A DNA stretch of 64,000 nucleotides from Oryzias latipes (GCF_002234675.1 NC_019872.2:15497950-15561949), one strand, 5' to 3'. Positions 1 through 12,129 are shown, counted from the stretch's first letter. Notes: generated from the sequence alone by a model not told the origin. Numbers and translations: made by a program.

Positions 1-77
1 AATATGAGCAATGCGCCATGCCCTTGTGTTTGCATTCCGTGTCAGTTTCAGTGTACAAATGGTAAAGAACTTTCAAA

Positions 78-83
78 ATAAAG
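78..83 (+). promoter_or_regulatory. Candidate polyA signal AATAAA of a gene entering from the left
   Basis: AATAAA sits in AT-rich sequence next to the left edge. It could be the polyadenylation signal of a plus-strand gene whose body lies outside the window. No coding sequence supports it inside the window, so this is only suggestive. Confidence 0.2.
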
Positions 84-85
84 GC

Positions 86-234
86 CTAGTACTGCGGGAG
101 CCAACAGAAGGTGCATTCAGAGCCTGAAATGAAGGTGTCCTTTTCTAATCCCGTATTCAGGCTCATCAGAAACTGCTGCTCGTCATCTGAACGGCACTTT
201 AAATGCTGAAAACTAAAACCAGAATGGAAGTCAA
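86..234 (-). CDS. Possible second exon of the unidentified secreted product
   Basis: An acceptor (TCTTCCAG) precedes 234 and the phase matches the candidate signal-peptide exon at 1111-1156. The reading continues 48 codons to TAG at 86-88. It would add a short cysteine-containing tail (three Cys) with no family that I recognise. There is no minus-strand AATAAA between the stop and the window edge, so the transcript end is not seen. This could easily be chance. Confidence 0.12.
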
Positions 235-1110
235 CTGGAAGATGTAGAAGAAAAACAGGATGTACTTTTTTTTTTCTTTCCTCATACACAAACATAAATC
301 CCATAGGTTTAAGTTTTAGTAGATTTTACTGTGCAAATATTTGTTAACAAAGGGTAAAAATTGCAAATGTTTTGATTAAAATAAAAAGAAACTGTTGGTG
401 GCTTTAAAGTACAATAAAAAAAACTAGAAAGAAAGCTGGGACAGATGGGATTGTCTAAATTCTTTGATAATGCTGGATTTATTGCTTTATGAAACTCGTT
501 TTCTTTCCCTACAGGAAATAATAAAAAACGGGATTTAAAATTCTTTCATCCACTAATAATACATATACATAAAACCTTTTTTTTTTTTTTAAAGAGAATA
601 AAATTTTTACGTTTGAGATTAAGAGACTAGAAATTAAAAGGTTAAATTAAATATCCTTTAAAGAAATGTAATTATTACAGCTTCATCTTAGTTCTGGAAT
701 GATTGTGGATTTGAATAACTATGTTTATTGTAAATTTTAAACTTTATTGCAAACAAATAAGTGGAAACATAGAACTTAGCTTCATCTACACTGCTGCTGC
801 TTTAGGGTTACACAAGCTCCAGGGAAAGATTTGAGAAGTATAATCTTAATTTATAAAGAGAATTTATGTGTAAAAAAAGAAAAAAAAACAGATTTATTTA
901 TCGTGTAGATGTTTTTGCTCCTGACACTACCCTACTTTGTTTGTCTAATTTTTATGTCAAAATAAACAGGACACGGTTCAAACGACAGAAACTTTACTTC
1001 TAGGTTCAAATGTTAAAGTTTCCTGGAAAATTTATAGATTTATCTTCAATGTAACAGTTGTTCAGTCGTTGGAAAGGTGAACAGAGAGAAAACAGGCCGC
1101 AGCCGCTCAC

Positions 1111-1156
1111 CTGTTGCTGCGCAGAGCAGCAGCACCGACACAACAAAGCCGTTCAT
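1111..1156 (-). CDS. Putative first coding exon with signal peptide; gene not recognised
   Basis: Read on the minus strand, an ATG at 1156 opens 15 codons, MNGFVVSVLLLCAAT, which look like the hydrophobic core of a signal peptide. They end at a good donor (ACAG|GTGAGC), leaving a phase-1 intron. A phase-1 intron right after the signal peptide is typical of secreted and Ig-superfamily genes. The surrounding 1050-1500 region is richer in GC and CpG than its neighbours, as expected of a promoter and first exon. The partner exon is uncertain. One acceptor at 234 gives an in-frame second exon (86-234) that would close a 64-residue product ending CTFCWLPQY. The true second exon may instead lie left of the window. 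I do not recognise the family. Confidence 0.35.
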
Positions 1157-1525
1157 GTCGGGCGCCCGCTCCTCGTTTGTCCCGCTCCACTAAATCTCCT
1201 TTCAATGAAAAACGACAGAAAAGTGCTCAGAATACTCTGTCAGTCGAATTATTCGCAATTTTTTTCTGTTGATTGAGGTCTCTGTCGACTTTTTTCCAAC
1301 CGCGGCGGGTGGCTGCTCACACCTGCAATAACCAGAAAAACGCCTTTACGCACGGTCACTTCCGGTATCTCCGTCTTCTGAGGGAAGTGAAGGAGTGGAA
1401 AAACAGGTTAGGCAAGGAACGCTGCGGGAAAAATGCGTGTAGAGAGATAAGAAGCAGGTCCGTCAGACGTCCGCACAGGGGCTCTCCGCCGTGCTCAGTC
1501 ATACATTTGTGTTTGTTGAACTTCC

Positions 1526-1556
1526 TTCCTCCTCCTCCTCCTCCTCCTCCTCCTCT
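1526..1556 (+). repeat. (CCT)n microsatellite
   Basis: About nine CCT triplets in a row. The run creates spurious poly-Pro, poly-Gly and poly-Glu stretches in the overlapping frames. Confidence 0.9.
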
Positions 1557-1899
1557 TTGACCCGCAGGGTTCCTGCGGAGGAGCTGGAAGAATGAACAAT
1601 GAAAGAGTGCTCCCCTCCACTGAATGCACATCTGACAGGGGGCTTATAAAAGCTGAGGAACATTTTCAAACTGAAGGAACCAACTCCTTGTTTCATTCCT
1701 TTTGTTGTATCATGATTGCATCACACCTGCTGAGCAGGTTACTCTGAAGAAATATGAAATAAAACTTCATATATTACAAGATCTACATGTAATTCCCTTT
1801 TGTATGTTTGCTTTAGTTTAGCTGTTTAGCTTTAAGTTTGCTAATGTTAAAATAGGAAGCCCTGGACAAAGAAAGTTTTTGCTCAAATAATAATTTGTA

Positions 1900-2820
1900 G
1901 CCTCAAACTAGCATTTTGTGTACACAAATTAGTATTTTGTTGCAAAAATTAGCGTTTTTGTGGGCACAAATTAGCACTTGTGGACACAAATTAGTATTTT
2001 GTTGCAAAATTTAGCATTTTGTGGGCACAAATTATTACGCGTCTACACAAATTAGTATTTTGTTGCAAAAATTAGCATTTTGTGGGCACCAATTAGCAAG
2101 CATGTACACAAATTAGTATGTTTTGTGCCAAAAATCAGCATTTTGTGGACATTAACTTGTTTGTGTACACAAATTAGCCTTTAGTGCTTACAAATGAGCA
2201 TTTTGTTGGCAATAATTTCTATTTTGCAAACACAAATTAGCATTTTGTCAACTACATTTTTTATTTTGTGGCCACAAATGAGCATTTTGTTGGCAATAAT
2301 TTCTATTTTGCAAACACAAATTAGCATTTTGTCAACTACATTTTTTATTTTGTGGCCACAAATGAGCATTTTGTTGGCAATAATTTCTATTTTGCAAACA
2401 CAAATTAGCATTTTGTCAGATACATTTTTTATTTTGTGGCCACAAATTAGCATTTTGTTGGCAATCATTTTTATTTTGTGTCTACAAATTAGTACTTGTG
2501 GGCACAAATGAGCAATTTCTGTGCACCAATTAGCATTTTTTGGGCAAAATTAAGAATTTGTTGACCATTTTAAGTATTTTGTGGGCAGACATTAACATTT
2601 TTGGGAAGGAATTAGTATTTTGTAGGTAATAAGTATTTTGTGGGCACAAAGTAGTACTAGTAGGAATTGATGATACTTAAATACTACTACTTTCCAATTT
2701 GTGTGCTCAAATAACTTATTTTTGCACACAAAATAATAATTTGTGTGCCCCAAATGCCAATTTGTGCCTACAAAATACAAATTTGTGTTTACATAAAACA
2801 AATTTTTGCCCCCAAAATCT
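1900..2820. repeat. AT-rich minisatellite with 84-bp higher-order unit
   Basis: A variable short motif, roughly ACAAATTAGCATTTTGTG plus a linker, repeats for about 0.9 kb. Between about 2191 and 2440 an 84-bp higher-order unit recurs three times; the motif CAAATGAGCATTTTG starts at 2191, 2275 and 2359. Because 84 is divisible by 3 and the unit lacks stops in the relevant frames, long frames stay open on both strands (about 105 residues each). They have 28-residue periodicity and are not genes. Confidence 0.9.
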
Positions 2821-3310
2821 TAACTCTGGGGAACTTTTTTTCTGTTACGTCCAAGGCTCTGTACTATATAGTTTAATAGTTTCATTTTAAAGTCCGTTCA
2901 ACACTGGGTGAAGGCTATTGTACATCACAATAGACCTCTATGAATTGATATCCATCAGATGTATAATGCATATCTATACCTTTAAGCTTTGAAATAGATT
3001 ACAGGTGTAGCCGTGCCAAGTGGGGAAGACATTTGTCCTGTGGAAGCTCCTTCTAAGCCCTAAAGACTTCCAAACCATCATTATTTCAGTAAGTCTCATT
3101 ATTTATCATCATGGTTTCACTCTGACTCAATCCTGTTCCTGTCATTTTTTTTCTTGAGTTCCTTTTTTTAATCTAAAAATATAAAGAAGAAGTGGGTGAT
3201 CAGAGTCGATCTTAAAATTAGGCAAAATCCACAGATGAAAACACAACTTCAAAACTTTTTTTCTTTACAAATCTACATTTACTGTTTATATTCTAAACAT
3301 GCATATGTAT

Positions 3311-4223
3311 GGTGTCAATTCAGCGCCTAAAGTATTGCGCATCAAAACCGTAAAACCGCAAACCAATCCCCAAATCCGCGAATCAAAATGCATAAATTGA
3401 GAACTAAAACCCACAATTTGCAACCAAAAGCTATAACGCAAAGCACAATCCTATTTCTCAGCTACCGATTTGTTTTCTCTGAAATCGACGTTTTGAGTTG
3501 CGCTTTTATTCTGAAATTGTCTTTTTGAGTTGACAGTTCACGGGCAATTATTCCCAGGCTTGACATGACTGATCCTGACACTGTCGTCAAAAATCGACTT
3601 TGTTTAATCCGTAACAGTCAAGAAATGAGCCGGAAACCCTGCTAGCATTGAGCTAGCTAGCTAGCATGGCTAACACAGAAGAACATTGTTTACAATGAAT
3701 GGTTATAGTTTTTCATGCAACATCTTACTTTCTAACATCTTTTTTTCCCTAGCAGCTACTGGTGGAGCTCCTCATCTGACTGTGCTGGCATCCTCCGGTT
3801 ACACAAAGTACACGTTTGATAGTTTAATAAAGTAAAAGATTTGAAAAACATGATAAACTTACCGGCACGTTCTGAAAGTGGTATGTTGTCGTAAGACTCG
3901 GAGTTATTCGGTAGCCAATGAGCTTCTGGATGCGGGAGAAGTCCCGCCTCCCTTCCCCTTGACTGACATGACACTGATTTTACGTGTCGACAGGTTTTAG
4001 AATCAAAACTGCAAAAAATAAAAGCGCAACTCAAAATGACGGTTTCAGAATGGTAAGAAAACAAATCAATAGCTCAGAAATAGGATTGTGCTTTGGGTTA
4101 TAGCTTTTGGTTGCAAATTGTGGGTTTTGGTTCTCAATTTAAGCATTTTGATTCGCGGATTTGGGGTTTTGATTGGCGGTTTTACGGTTTGATGCACAAT
4201 ACTTTAGCCACTGAATTGACACC
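3311..4223. mobile_element. Non-autonomous DNA transposon with ~225-bp terminal inverted repeats
   Basis: The left end begins GGTGTCAATTCAG and the right end is CTGAATTGACACC. The two ends can be read as inverted copies for about 225 bp with scattered mismatches (3311 to about 3540, and about 3990 to 4223). The interior of about 450 bp has no transposase that I recognise. I could not settle a target duplication or assign a superfamily. The 102-codon frame on the minus strand at 3756-4064 mostly reads through the right arm and is not a gene. Confidence 0.8.
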
Positions 4224-4389
4224 ACACATGTATGGAGTGACTTAGAAAGTTTTGTGTGCAACATGGTGGCAGAAATATCACTTCATATACATGTGCTTGG
4301 GTAGATTTTTTGCACCAGCACCTTAAAGATGTTAAATTTCAGGCGTCACCAGGAGCTTAGTTAAACTAAGGTTTGTATTCTGTCTAGAC

Positions 4390-5157
4390 CAGGGTTCTGC
4401 AACCTGAGCCTCCATTTTGGCTCTCTGGCTTTGAAGAAAAGGCAAAGTTTTTACATTTTAATTGTAAATTAAAATTAAATGATTGATAAGAAAAAAAAGT
4501 AAAATAAACGGACTAAAACTTTATTTAACTCATTCACAAACAGTGTACAAACAAACATCAAGCCGAGCTGAAAGGGTTTGGCATTTTTCCGTGCGCCATG
4601 TATCACATAAAATTAAGTGAAGGTCAGTAAGCACAACCAGAATTAAGGTGCACCAGATTATAAAGCAGATTGCCTACTTTTTGAACAAATTTAAGGGTTT
4701 TAAATGCACCTTAGGTTTGGAAAATACAGCAAGGGTCACTTAATTAGCTCGGATTTAATTTTAATTAGTTAGATTTACACATTTCTCACTGAGGTGCACC
4801 ACAAATGGTCAAATAAACTATTTATTTTATTTTATTTTTTATTATAGCTACAGCTATATTTGCTGGATTGAGATGATCCTATGTGACATAGGATGTCTTT
4901 TAGTGTGAAAGGAAGTCATGTGAAACTTTGTTAAAAGAAAAAAAGTTTAATATAAAAAAAGACTATTTTCTCTTTATGTTTTAATTATGCCCAAAAACAA
5001 TCTTTCATTTATTTTTATCATAATAGTATCAATGACATAAATACAAATCAGTGTTTATTTTTGTGAAGGGTAAAGTAAGATTTTCTTTCTCCTGGGTTGT
5101 GGTTGGTGAGAAATTAACTCAAATGCCTCTTTAAGTATTGAAGGTTGCAGACCCTTG
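4390..5157. mobile_element. hAT-like non-autonomous element
   Basis: The left terminus is CAGGGTTCTGCAACC and the right terminus is GGTTGCAGACCCTTG, an imperfect inverted pair. The flanking 8-mers (GTCTAGAC and TTCTAGAT) match at six of eight positions, consistent with a decayed 8-bp hAT target duplication. The 768-bp interior is AT-rich and non-coding. A related shorter copy with the same termini lies at 57284-57595. Confidence 0.65.
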
Positions 5158-7227
5158 TTCTAGATGGTTCCAAACCTTTGATTCTTCATGATTTTGTTTT
5201 ATAACAAAAAATAGCTTTCTGTGGCAAACTGCAGCCAATTCAGGGAATTAATAGCTAAACTGTAAGTACAAAAGGGAGTACTTGCGTCCCAAACTTCCAG
5301 GCTTTCACAAGCTGACTCGGTTAGGCAGCTGAGTTTAATCAATTTTAGTAAAATAGAAACTCATCTGATGATTCCTACTTAACTCAACTTTAGAACCATT
5401 GACTGTATATGAGGACTGGACTGAGTGATTCCTTCCTCCTTGTGTTCCAAACAGGAAGTATCGGCTGGTTCCAAGAAGCCAAATCTCATAGACTTCTACT
5501 GAGAAATAAACAGCTACTACTCAGTCATCATATTTGTCAGAGTAAACTTTTCTTGCTCTGATACCTTTTTTAACATAATTTTTTATTGCACGTTATTCAA
5601 GTTATAAACTGACCAGACAGATGCCTCAGTAAATGAATGTGGTGCCCGTTCGAAACATTTGATTGACAGATTGACAGATTGTGTGTGGCGTGTTTTTAGT
5701 AGAAAGGGTGTGAACTTTAAACAAGCTCTCTAATTGGCGAGATTGGTTTCCATAGAAACGATGACCTAGACCAACTCGGACCAGAGTTTACTCTGGTTCC
5801 AACATTGTCCTTAATGCGAAAAAATGCAGACTTAATTGTTTCTAGTTGTCATATACAGCCAATCATTACAAGTGAGTTATTCTGTTTTCATGCACATTTT
5901 AAAACAATATCTCTGTCTCCCATAGATTTTTTTTTTATCCAAATTGATGTTGTACTTGAAAAGAAATGCGATGTCATTGCAAAAGAGGAATTGATATATT
6001 ACTCACCCTGAAAGAAAAAAATGATAAAAATGTGATAAACCACAATTTTGTCAGTCTAGATGGTGTGCTAAAAACAGTTTATTGGCATATTATTCCCACT
6101 TGTATTGCAGTTCTCGAATGTTAGAACATTGAAGTAATCAGAAAATTACAAATTCACTTAAATCAAACACACTTTAAACTTTTTTTTTCTTGCACTAGAA
6201 ATAAATGGGCCCGTAAACATTTCATCCATACATGATCATCAGTGCCTTTTCAGCAACACTGCAGTAAATTTCTGTCCCTGATCTGCCCCTCCACAGCACG
6301 CTAGCGATGTATTACCCTCCACAGCACGCTAGCGATGTACAAGTTTACCCTCCACAGTTGAATTGGTTAATTAGAATGGAATTCAGGGAACAAAATGCCT
6401 CTTTGTTACGTTGAGTCAGTTCAGTTTAATGTCATGAGACAGTACATAACACAGCAGTGCTTTTCAGTCTGTTTTGTGCTTTTACTACATATCACCTATA
6501 GAACTATATACATTTTTTAAGAAAAACCCTGCACTTTTGAAAAGCATAATTCGAGTTCATTTCTAATTAGAACTGTCACACCCTCTATTATATTCATAGC
6601 TTTGAAGGAGTGCTCAGCAAGCCTGAACATGACGGTGTCAGGCACAAGTGAAAGGCAAAATCTGATCGGTTGGTGTTTTGGCTTCCTGTGTTTCATCCGT
6701 GTGGAATATTGCAGAAAGATACTGTAGCTCATGCATGTGGGTTTGTGCTCTCTAAGGATCGTTTCTGGAAGTTACACTCAATCCTTGTTTGGATTCGCCA
6801 AATTTGATTGAGAAAAGAGAACAATAACACAGCCTTCCTTTGAGTGGACTTGTGTAGCCCAGTGTCACAACGATCTCCTCCTCATGACTTGATAAGCAGC
6901 CAGGAAAAGACACAAGGGACAGATTTCCATCTGGCAAAATAGATTGCTTGTCTTAAATAGCGCTGGAACTCAGTAATAACTCACGCTGTCGGGAGCAATG
7001 TTGCGTCATTATTGAAAGAGTTCCAAAGAAGCAGCTTTCATTCGTCTTTAAAGTTAGCTAATTACCTCACAAAAACAGAATCAGTTATGAATACATGATA
7101 TTAATTAGAATTTCCACTACAGTTGCTAAAGCTGGTTGTATATAGTGAATATTACAGCATACAGACTCTCAGATTTAGAGCTGAGTCACATTCATGCTTT
7201 TAAAGTTGTAAGCAAATCTGTGCGGAA
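5158..7227. other. Intergenic DNA without a recognised gene
   Basis: AT-rich sequence with only short shadow frames. The only structure I see is the short tandem duplication at 6287-6357. Confidence 0.5.
6287..6357. repeat. Short tandem duplication, two and a half copies
   Basis: CCCTCCACAGCACGCTAGCG occurs at 6287 and 6315 (period 28). A partial third copy, CCCTCCACAG, starts at 6348. Confidence 0.85.
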
Positions 7228-7233
7228 TTTATT
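7228..7233 (-). promoter_or_regulatory. Candidate polyA signal of thy1
   Basis: Minus-strand AATAAA (TTTATT on the plus strand), about 250 nt downstream of the thy1 stop codon. It is the nearest such signal. Confidence 0.45.
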
Positions 7234-7484
7234 TTATCCCGAGTGATTATTACTAAACAGCTGCTTGTATTTGTGAGTGGAGTACAAAGAGTACGCAGCC
7301 ATATCTGTGCTCCTAATTGAATGCATATTGTAGATAATTCAGCCCTGTGATATACCAAATAGATAGTAATAAATACATTCAGTATAGATTATTGCACCTT
7401 GTGCATACACACAACTTGAGGGAGAGTCCAGCATTTGTCACCAGAGGATGCAGTGTTAACATGTGCAGCTGCCTGGCGCCTGCC

Positions 7485-8169
7485 TCACTGCCAGTGGGTT
7501 TCCAGCAGCACAGGTAGTGTCATGAAGGTCAGCATCAGGCCACTGCAGCTTTGCAATAGGACACTCCATGCCGAGCAGGGGAGGAGGAGCACTGCAATAA
7601 GAAGAGGTGGAGGATGTTGTATTTTCGCACATAAAATAACAGGAAGGTGACTGCTGCGGGGAACAATGGCCATCAGGGGCAACTTACTTTTTTCCACCAC
7701 TGAAGTTTTGGTCGCTGTGGCTGACTCAGCTTGTTTGATGTTGCAGGTGAAGTTGGACTTGCCATTGGGAAGGTTTTTGAACAGCAGGCGGCAGATGTTA
7801 CCCGGGAAGAGGCGGGCTTTGGCACGGTTCTTGAAGGGTGCGTGCTGTTCCTCGTCAGGGTTGGTGGTGTCAAGGAGTCTTTCCCCCTGTGTGTACTTGC
7901 AAAAGGGTTCTGGTGACTCCTGGGGGAGTGCATATTTGCAGTCCATCCTCAGATGGTTCTCCCCGACCGAGCAATAGGACAACTGAATCACTTTCTGAGC
8001 TGATGCAAAGCCTGGAATTAGTGCGACAACAGAGATGCTCAGACTTTTTAGCAAATTCAACAAATACAAACTTTTTTGTTCAAACATGAACCAAAAATGG
8101 GAGGAAAAAAAAAACTTTATTTAGAACAGATATCTTACCAAAAAGTAATATTGTTGTGAAAAGGAGCAT
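7485..8169 (-). CDS. thy1: Thy-1 membrane glycoprotein (CD90), GPI-anchored single-Ig protein
   Basis: Three coding exons: 8139-8169, 7688-8011 and 7485-7591, joined by phase-1 GT-AG introns. They give 153 residues (human THY1 has 161). Residues 1-15 form a signal peptide ending FASA, and the mature chain starts QKV as in mammalian Thy-1. Cys24 and Cys35 have nearly the spacing of the paired mammalian N-terminal cysteines. Cys100 in the FTCN motif would close the Ig disulfide, and Cys48/Cys84 are an extra pair. Asn97 is in an N-F-T glycosylation sequon. The last exon starts near PCSAW and ends in a hydrophobic tail, the expected GPI-attachment signal. The family is an outer-leaflet adhesion protein of neurons, lymphoid and stromal cells. 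The start was chosen because it opens the signal peptide just after an acceptor. A paralogue lies head-to-head at 14034-16439. Confidence 0.82.
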
Positions 8170-8703
8170 CCTCGCCAAGTGTCCTATTAGGAAAAAATCA
8201 AAGCAAATAAATCATTGAAGTTAAAAAAAAAAAACAACACCTCTTCATTTTTGTCACTTAGGTTAAAACAAATATAGCTTGTTCTGCTGTAAAGGTTGGG
8301 ATGAGGTTTCAGGGAGGTTAAGATCATATTTCTGAAGCCTTATTCCATCCAACAAACAAGAAGTTCCCTCAATAATCACAACACAGCCCCAGTGTTTACG
8401 CTGCAAAAACCTCAACTGCAAACTTCACTGGTCAGTTGCCAAGACTGACGCATTTTTTAGCCTAACCTCTCCACAGAATGTAGACTGATTTATTCACTTT
8501 CTGAACAGGTAAAAGAAAGTGCATGAAGCAATTCAGCCGTATTTATTTTTGCTTTGTGCAATTTTAGTCAAATTCTTGCTTGAGTGCAGGTTGGAGCCAG
8601 ATATTTCCTCCAGAGCAGGTAAAAAGAGAATCAGTCTGAACAGAGCATCATGATGCACCACAAGGCTCAGTCTATATAATGACAGTTTAAGAATCATTCT
8701 TAC

Positions 8704-8900
8704 CTTGTCTGGTGCGTTTTGAGTCCTCCTCAGTGCTCTGCAGTGTGATGCCGGGAGTAGATACAGTAGAGGTCGGCTTACAGAAGAAAAGGGGAGAGGG
8801 AGGGGGGACAAAACAGGGAGGGGAGGGTAAAGAAAATGCTGCTCCAGTGGACTTTGGGGACGTTTCTCAGGACAGTATGAGGATTTGTATAGATTTTTAG
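8704..8900 (-). other. Probable 5' untranslated exon / promoter region of thy1
   Basis: A donor (GACAAG|GTAAGA) ends a potential non-coding exon at 8704. The coding exon 1 acceptor (CTAATAG|GACAC) lies at 8183, so the first intron would be about 520 bp. The upstream limit is a guess. Confidence 0.4.
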
Positions 8901-8904
8901 CCAA

Positions 8905-11871
8905 TTCAACGGCTTACACCACTACACAAACATGTGGTACCATTTTCACAGATTTAGGTTTCTGAATGACCATTAAAAAAGAAGTGGGTGGTGTTAGAGT
9001 GGGGGTGTTAATAAGCTAAGACACCTCCGATTTCCTTTCCAGCGACAGGGACATTGAAATGTGTCAGCGGTTTCTCTGCAGCTTACCTCACATTAGACTG
9101 TGTATGCATGAAATATGAACACATTTTATATGCTGAAGGTCTCTTATAAAGCTATAGTTGCACCAATGTCAGAAGCAAAACCCACCCAGGAGTGTTAAAA
9201 CACAATAAATTGACTAAGAAAAAAAAAACAAGGGTTGCAGGGGGAATTGCACCACGAAATGACCTAAACTGTCAAAAAAGGTGTGCAGAAAATGACAATA
9301 AAAAAGACGAGAAGGATATTCAAAAATAACACAAAAAATCTGATTATAATAATAAATAGAAATTGAGCAAAAGTCTATGAAAAATAGATGAATCTATTGT
9401 GAAATAATCTCAATTAGACCCTGACTTGAGGTGCAAATTCCCCATAAACTTTCCCTCCAAGAACCTCAAAAAGAACAAATCCACAGGAACGTCACACCTG
9501 CTTAACGTGAGGCTGGTCCATCCTAATTTTAGTTAGGATATGTTAAATCATTGGGAATTTAGCTGTTGCTGCATAGCTGCAATTATTGTCAGTTGACATA
9601 AAGAAACAGGATCAAACATGCACACAGTGATGAAATATGTGCCAGAATTCTTCTAATTGCCACTGTAAACTCTTTCAATTTGACAGTGATGCTTGTGAGC
9701 ACATGGAAAACAGGTTTAGCAAAAACAGTGCTGTATAGCTTACACACACCAAATACTATACCATACAATACTATACCATAGTTTTACATTGAAAAATAAT
9801 GTAACCGACCTCTTTATTTGTTCTAAACGACATCTCTGTCGCCTACTAAGTTTAAGAGTTAGCAGAGAGCATAGGTGTGGTTTGCCACTCTGTGAACCAT
9901 CTGAATACAAAAAGGGAAATAGCAAAAGTTGTATCTTGGAAAATTCCCAGAGCTGATCCCACACTATCCCTCTGCATCTCCTTCACACAACTCATCCATT
10001 TTGTCAAGGTCTTCGTGGACAGCTGCTGAACCACTGCCACGCTGCAACAGTCTCCAGAGACTCCCACAGAAATGTTCCAGAAATGTTCAGACTGCTCTAA
10101 TCCCGAACAACGAGAGGGTTCCCGCCCGCCACCTTCCACCGTCTGACACATTAAAACTCTGTGTTCTTTAAATTAGCTGAAAAGGCAGGTTAAGGTGATC
10201 CCTGCCAAAAGTGTTCATTAGGGATTCTGTTGCTGTAATCCCTGCTTCTCAGTTGGATACTGCTGGTACACTGCAGATGAAACACGAGACATCGCCTACT
10301 CCTCTACTCATCGACAACACTCTGTACTCCAAGTATTTGTGTACAACACCACCACATCTTTATAATACTTCACCCTTTCAGGCCTACAGTGGTAAATATC
10401 TTTGATGGTTGGGAGTGAGGGACCCTCACCCACACATCATCTATGTATATACCCATTGGTTGATGGTTTCAATAGAAACATTGTCCAAAAACAAACATTC
10501 TAACACAATGTAGTTGATGAACCTAACATGCTTTCTTGCTGCTATCCTACTTCTAAACCTGTCCGTCATTCAGCCCATCTCACGGTTGATGACAGCTCTG
10601 ACAGGCTGCAATCCCCAGTGACCCCAAATAAGAAGAAGCACACATGAAAAATGGATGAATGAAGGCAGTGACAGTCAATTACTTTTGTGAAAGTTTTGGT
10701 GGTCCAGCCTGACGGCATATTGAGGTTTAAAAAGTCTGCTCTTCAAAGTCTGGAGAAGGCTACAGAAGAGTTTGGTTAAATTTACGAGTTCAAAATAGAA
10801 AGAATCTTAAAAACCCCAGTTACCTTCTGGGGAAGACCAGACGTAACAAAATAAGCAAATTGGGAAAAATACTGTAAAAAACCATTGATGATAATGACTG
10901 CAATCTAAGAAAAACAGTGAGAAGACTACATAAACGTGTCTACTGATCTTATAAAAGTCATGCAGAGAAATCAGACAGCTATGAAACAAACATATTTGGT
11001 CAAAATGAAGACTGATTTACACAGAATGAGATTTTCCTTTTTCATTAGAGTCAATGGTACAAAGAGCTGGCCAAATGGGCTATTGTTATTGGGGATGTGC
11101 TCCAAAAAGCATGAGTGTTTGTCTTATTCATGGCCAAAGATCAGGAACAAACGTACTCAATCCAAGCCAGAGGGAGGTTTAGTGTTTTTGGCTGAAAGCT
11201 CTTCTGACAGACATCCTTCCATTGCTGACCTAAAACTATAACACCAAATATTTTGGTTTGCACTTAATCTGCTCACAAACTGAAAAGTCAACTGACTTCC
11301 TGTTTGAGGTTTGTTTTCTAAATACACTCACAGAAACTAGGTCATTTCACCAGATTGTTGTACAAAAGTCAGTACACATTCACTTCAATGTAAGAGAACA
11401 TACAGGATTCAAAAAACATTTTTACTTGAGCCGTTACAGTTGATAAAAGTTTTTCAAGAAACCTTTAACTTTCACCTCACTATTTGTTCATTTTTCAGAT
11501 CAAGCTGAGGAGTGTTATTTTTTTTTAAATTCACATTTAATTGTTAAGACCTCAGCTCTGAAGTGTCTCAAGAGTTGCCAGGTTTATTATGCTGTCTTTG
11601 TTTTTAGAAAACCTGCAGTTAAAGAAAAATATCTCTAAAAGAAAAACAGAGTGAAACATTTGCAATAACCATAAATGTTTAATGAGCATTACATACTTTT
11701 GTTTCGTCTAACTGACTGCAGTTTTCATTCATGCAGGCTTTACATTTATAGATTTGAATATTTTTTTCAATAAAGCTTAATCTAAAAAACAATTGATGTC
11801 CCTTGTGAACAGATATGCAACACACTGACTAAACAGCTAAAGCTTTACAATGATTATTATTATTTTAAATC
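8905..11871. other. Intergenic region between the two Thy-1 genes, no gene seen
   Basis: No frame here resembles a protein I know and splice signals do not chain into an ORF. At about 10600-10664 a tail of the form CAATCCCCAGTGACCCC followed by ATGGATGAATGAA resembles a worn LINE 3' end. Confidence 0.4.
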
Positions 11872-12129
11872 ATTTGTCATTTATTCATTTGGAGCAAGTT
11901 TAGCTCGTGCTGGTTTGCGGCGCCTTCCGTCCGTGAAACCCGGGTTCAACTCCGGGCTGCTCCCTGTTCCCTTCTCTACCTCTGCCGGTTCCAAGCCCGG
12001 TTTGAGAAGGTTGCGTCAGGAAGGGCATCCGGCGTAAAACATTGCCAAATTTACCATGCGACTTGTTCGCTGTGGCGACCCCTGATGGGAGAAGCCGAAA
12101 GTGGAAGAAGATTTGTCATTTATTCATTT
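11872..12129 (+). mobile_element. tRNA-derived SINE with RTE-type tail, full length with 19-bp TSD
   Basis: The body spans 11891-12110. It is flanked by perfect 19-bp direct repeats, ATTTGTCATTTATTCATTT, at 11872-11890 and 12111-12129. The head looks tRNA-derived: a GGAGC/GCTCC acceptor-stem-like pair, an A-box-like TAGCTCGTGCTGG, and a B box GGTTCAACTCC. The 3' part, GTGGCGACCCCTGATGGGA followed by AAGCCGAAAG, is shared with the end of the RTE LINE at 63193-63888, which suggests that LINE family mobilises it. A close second copy lies at 37087-37308. Confidence 0.85.

Noticed and set aside
1356-1696. Frames with poly-Gly, poly-Glu and poly-Pro
   Set aside because: Produced by the (CCT)n microsatellite.
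2181-2511. Two overlapping ~105-codon frames on opposite strands
   Set aside because: Both are by-products of an 84-bp tandem repeat whose length is divisible by three.
9852-10171. 99- and 80-codon overlapping frames
   Set aside because: No domain and no splice context; possibly an old repeat, but I could not identify it.
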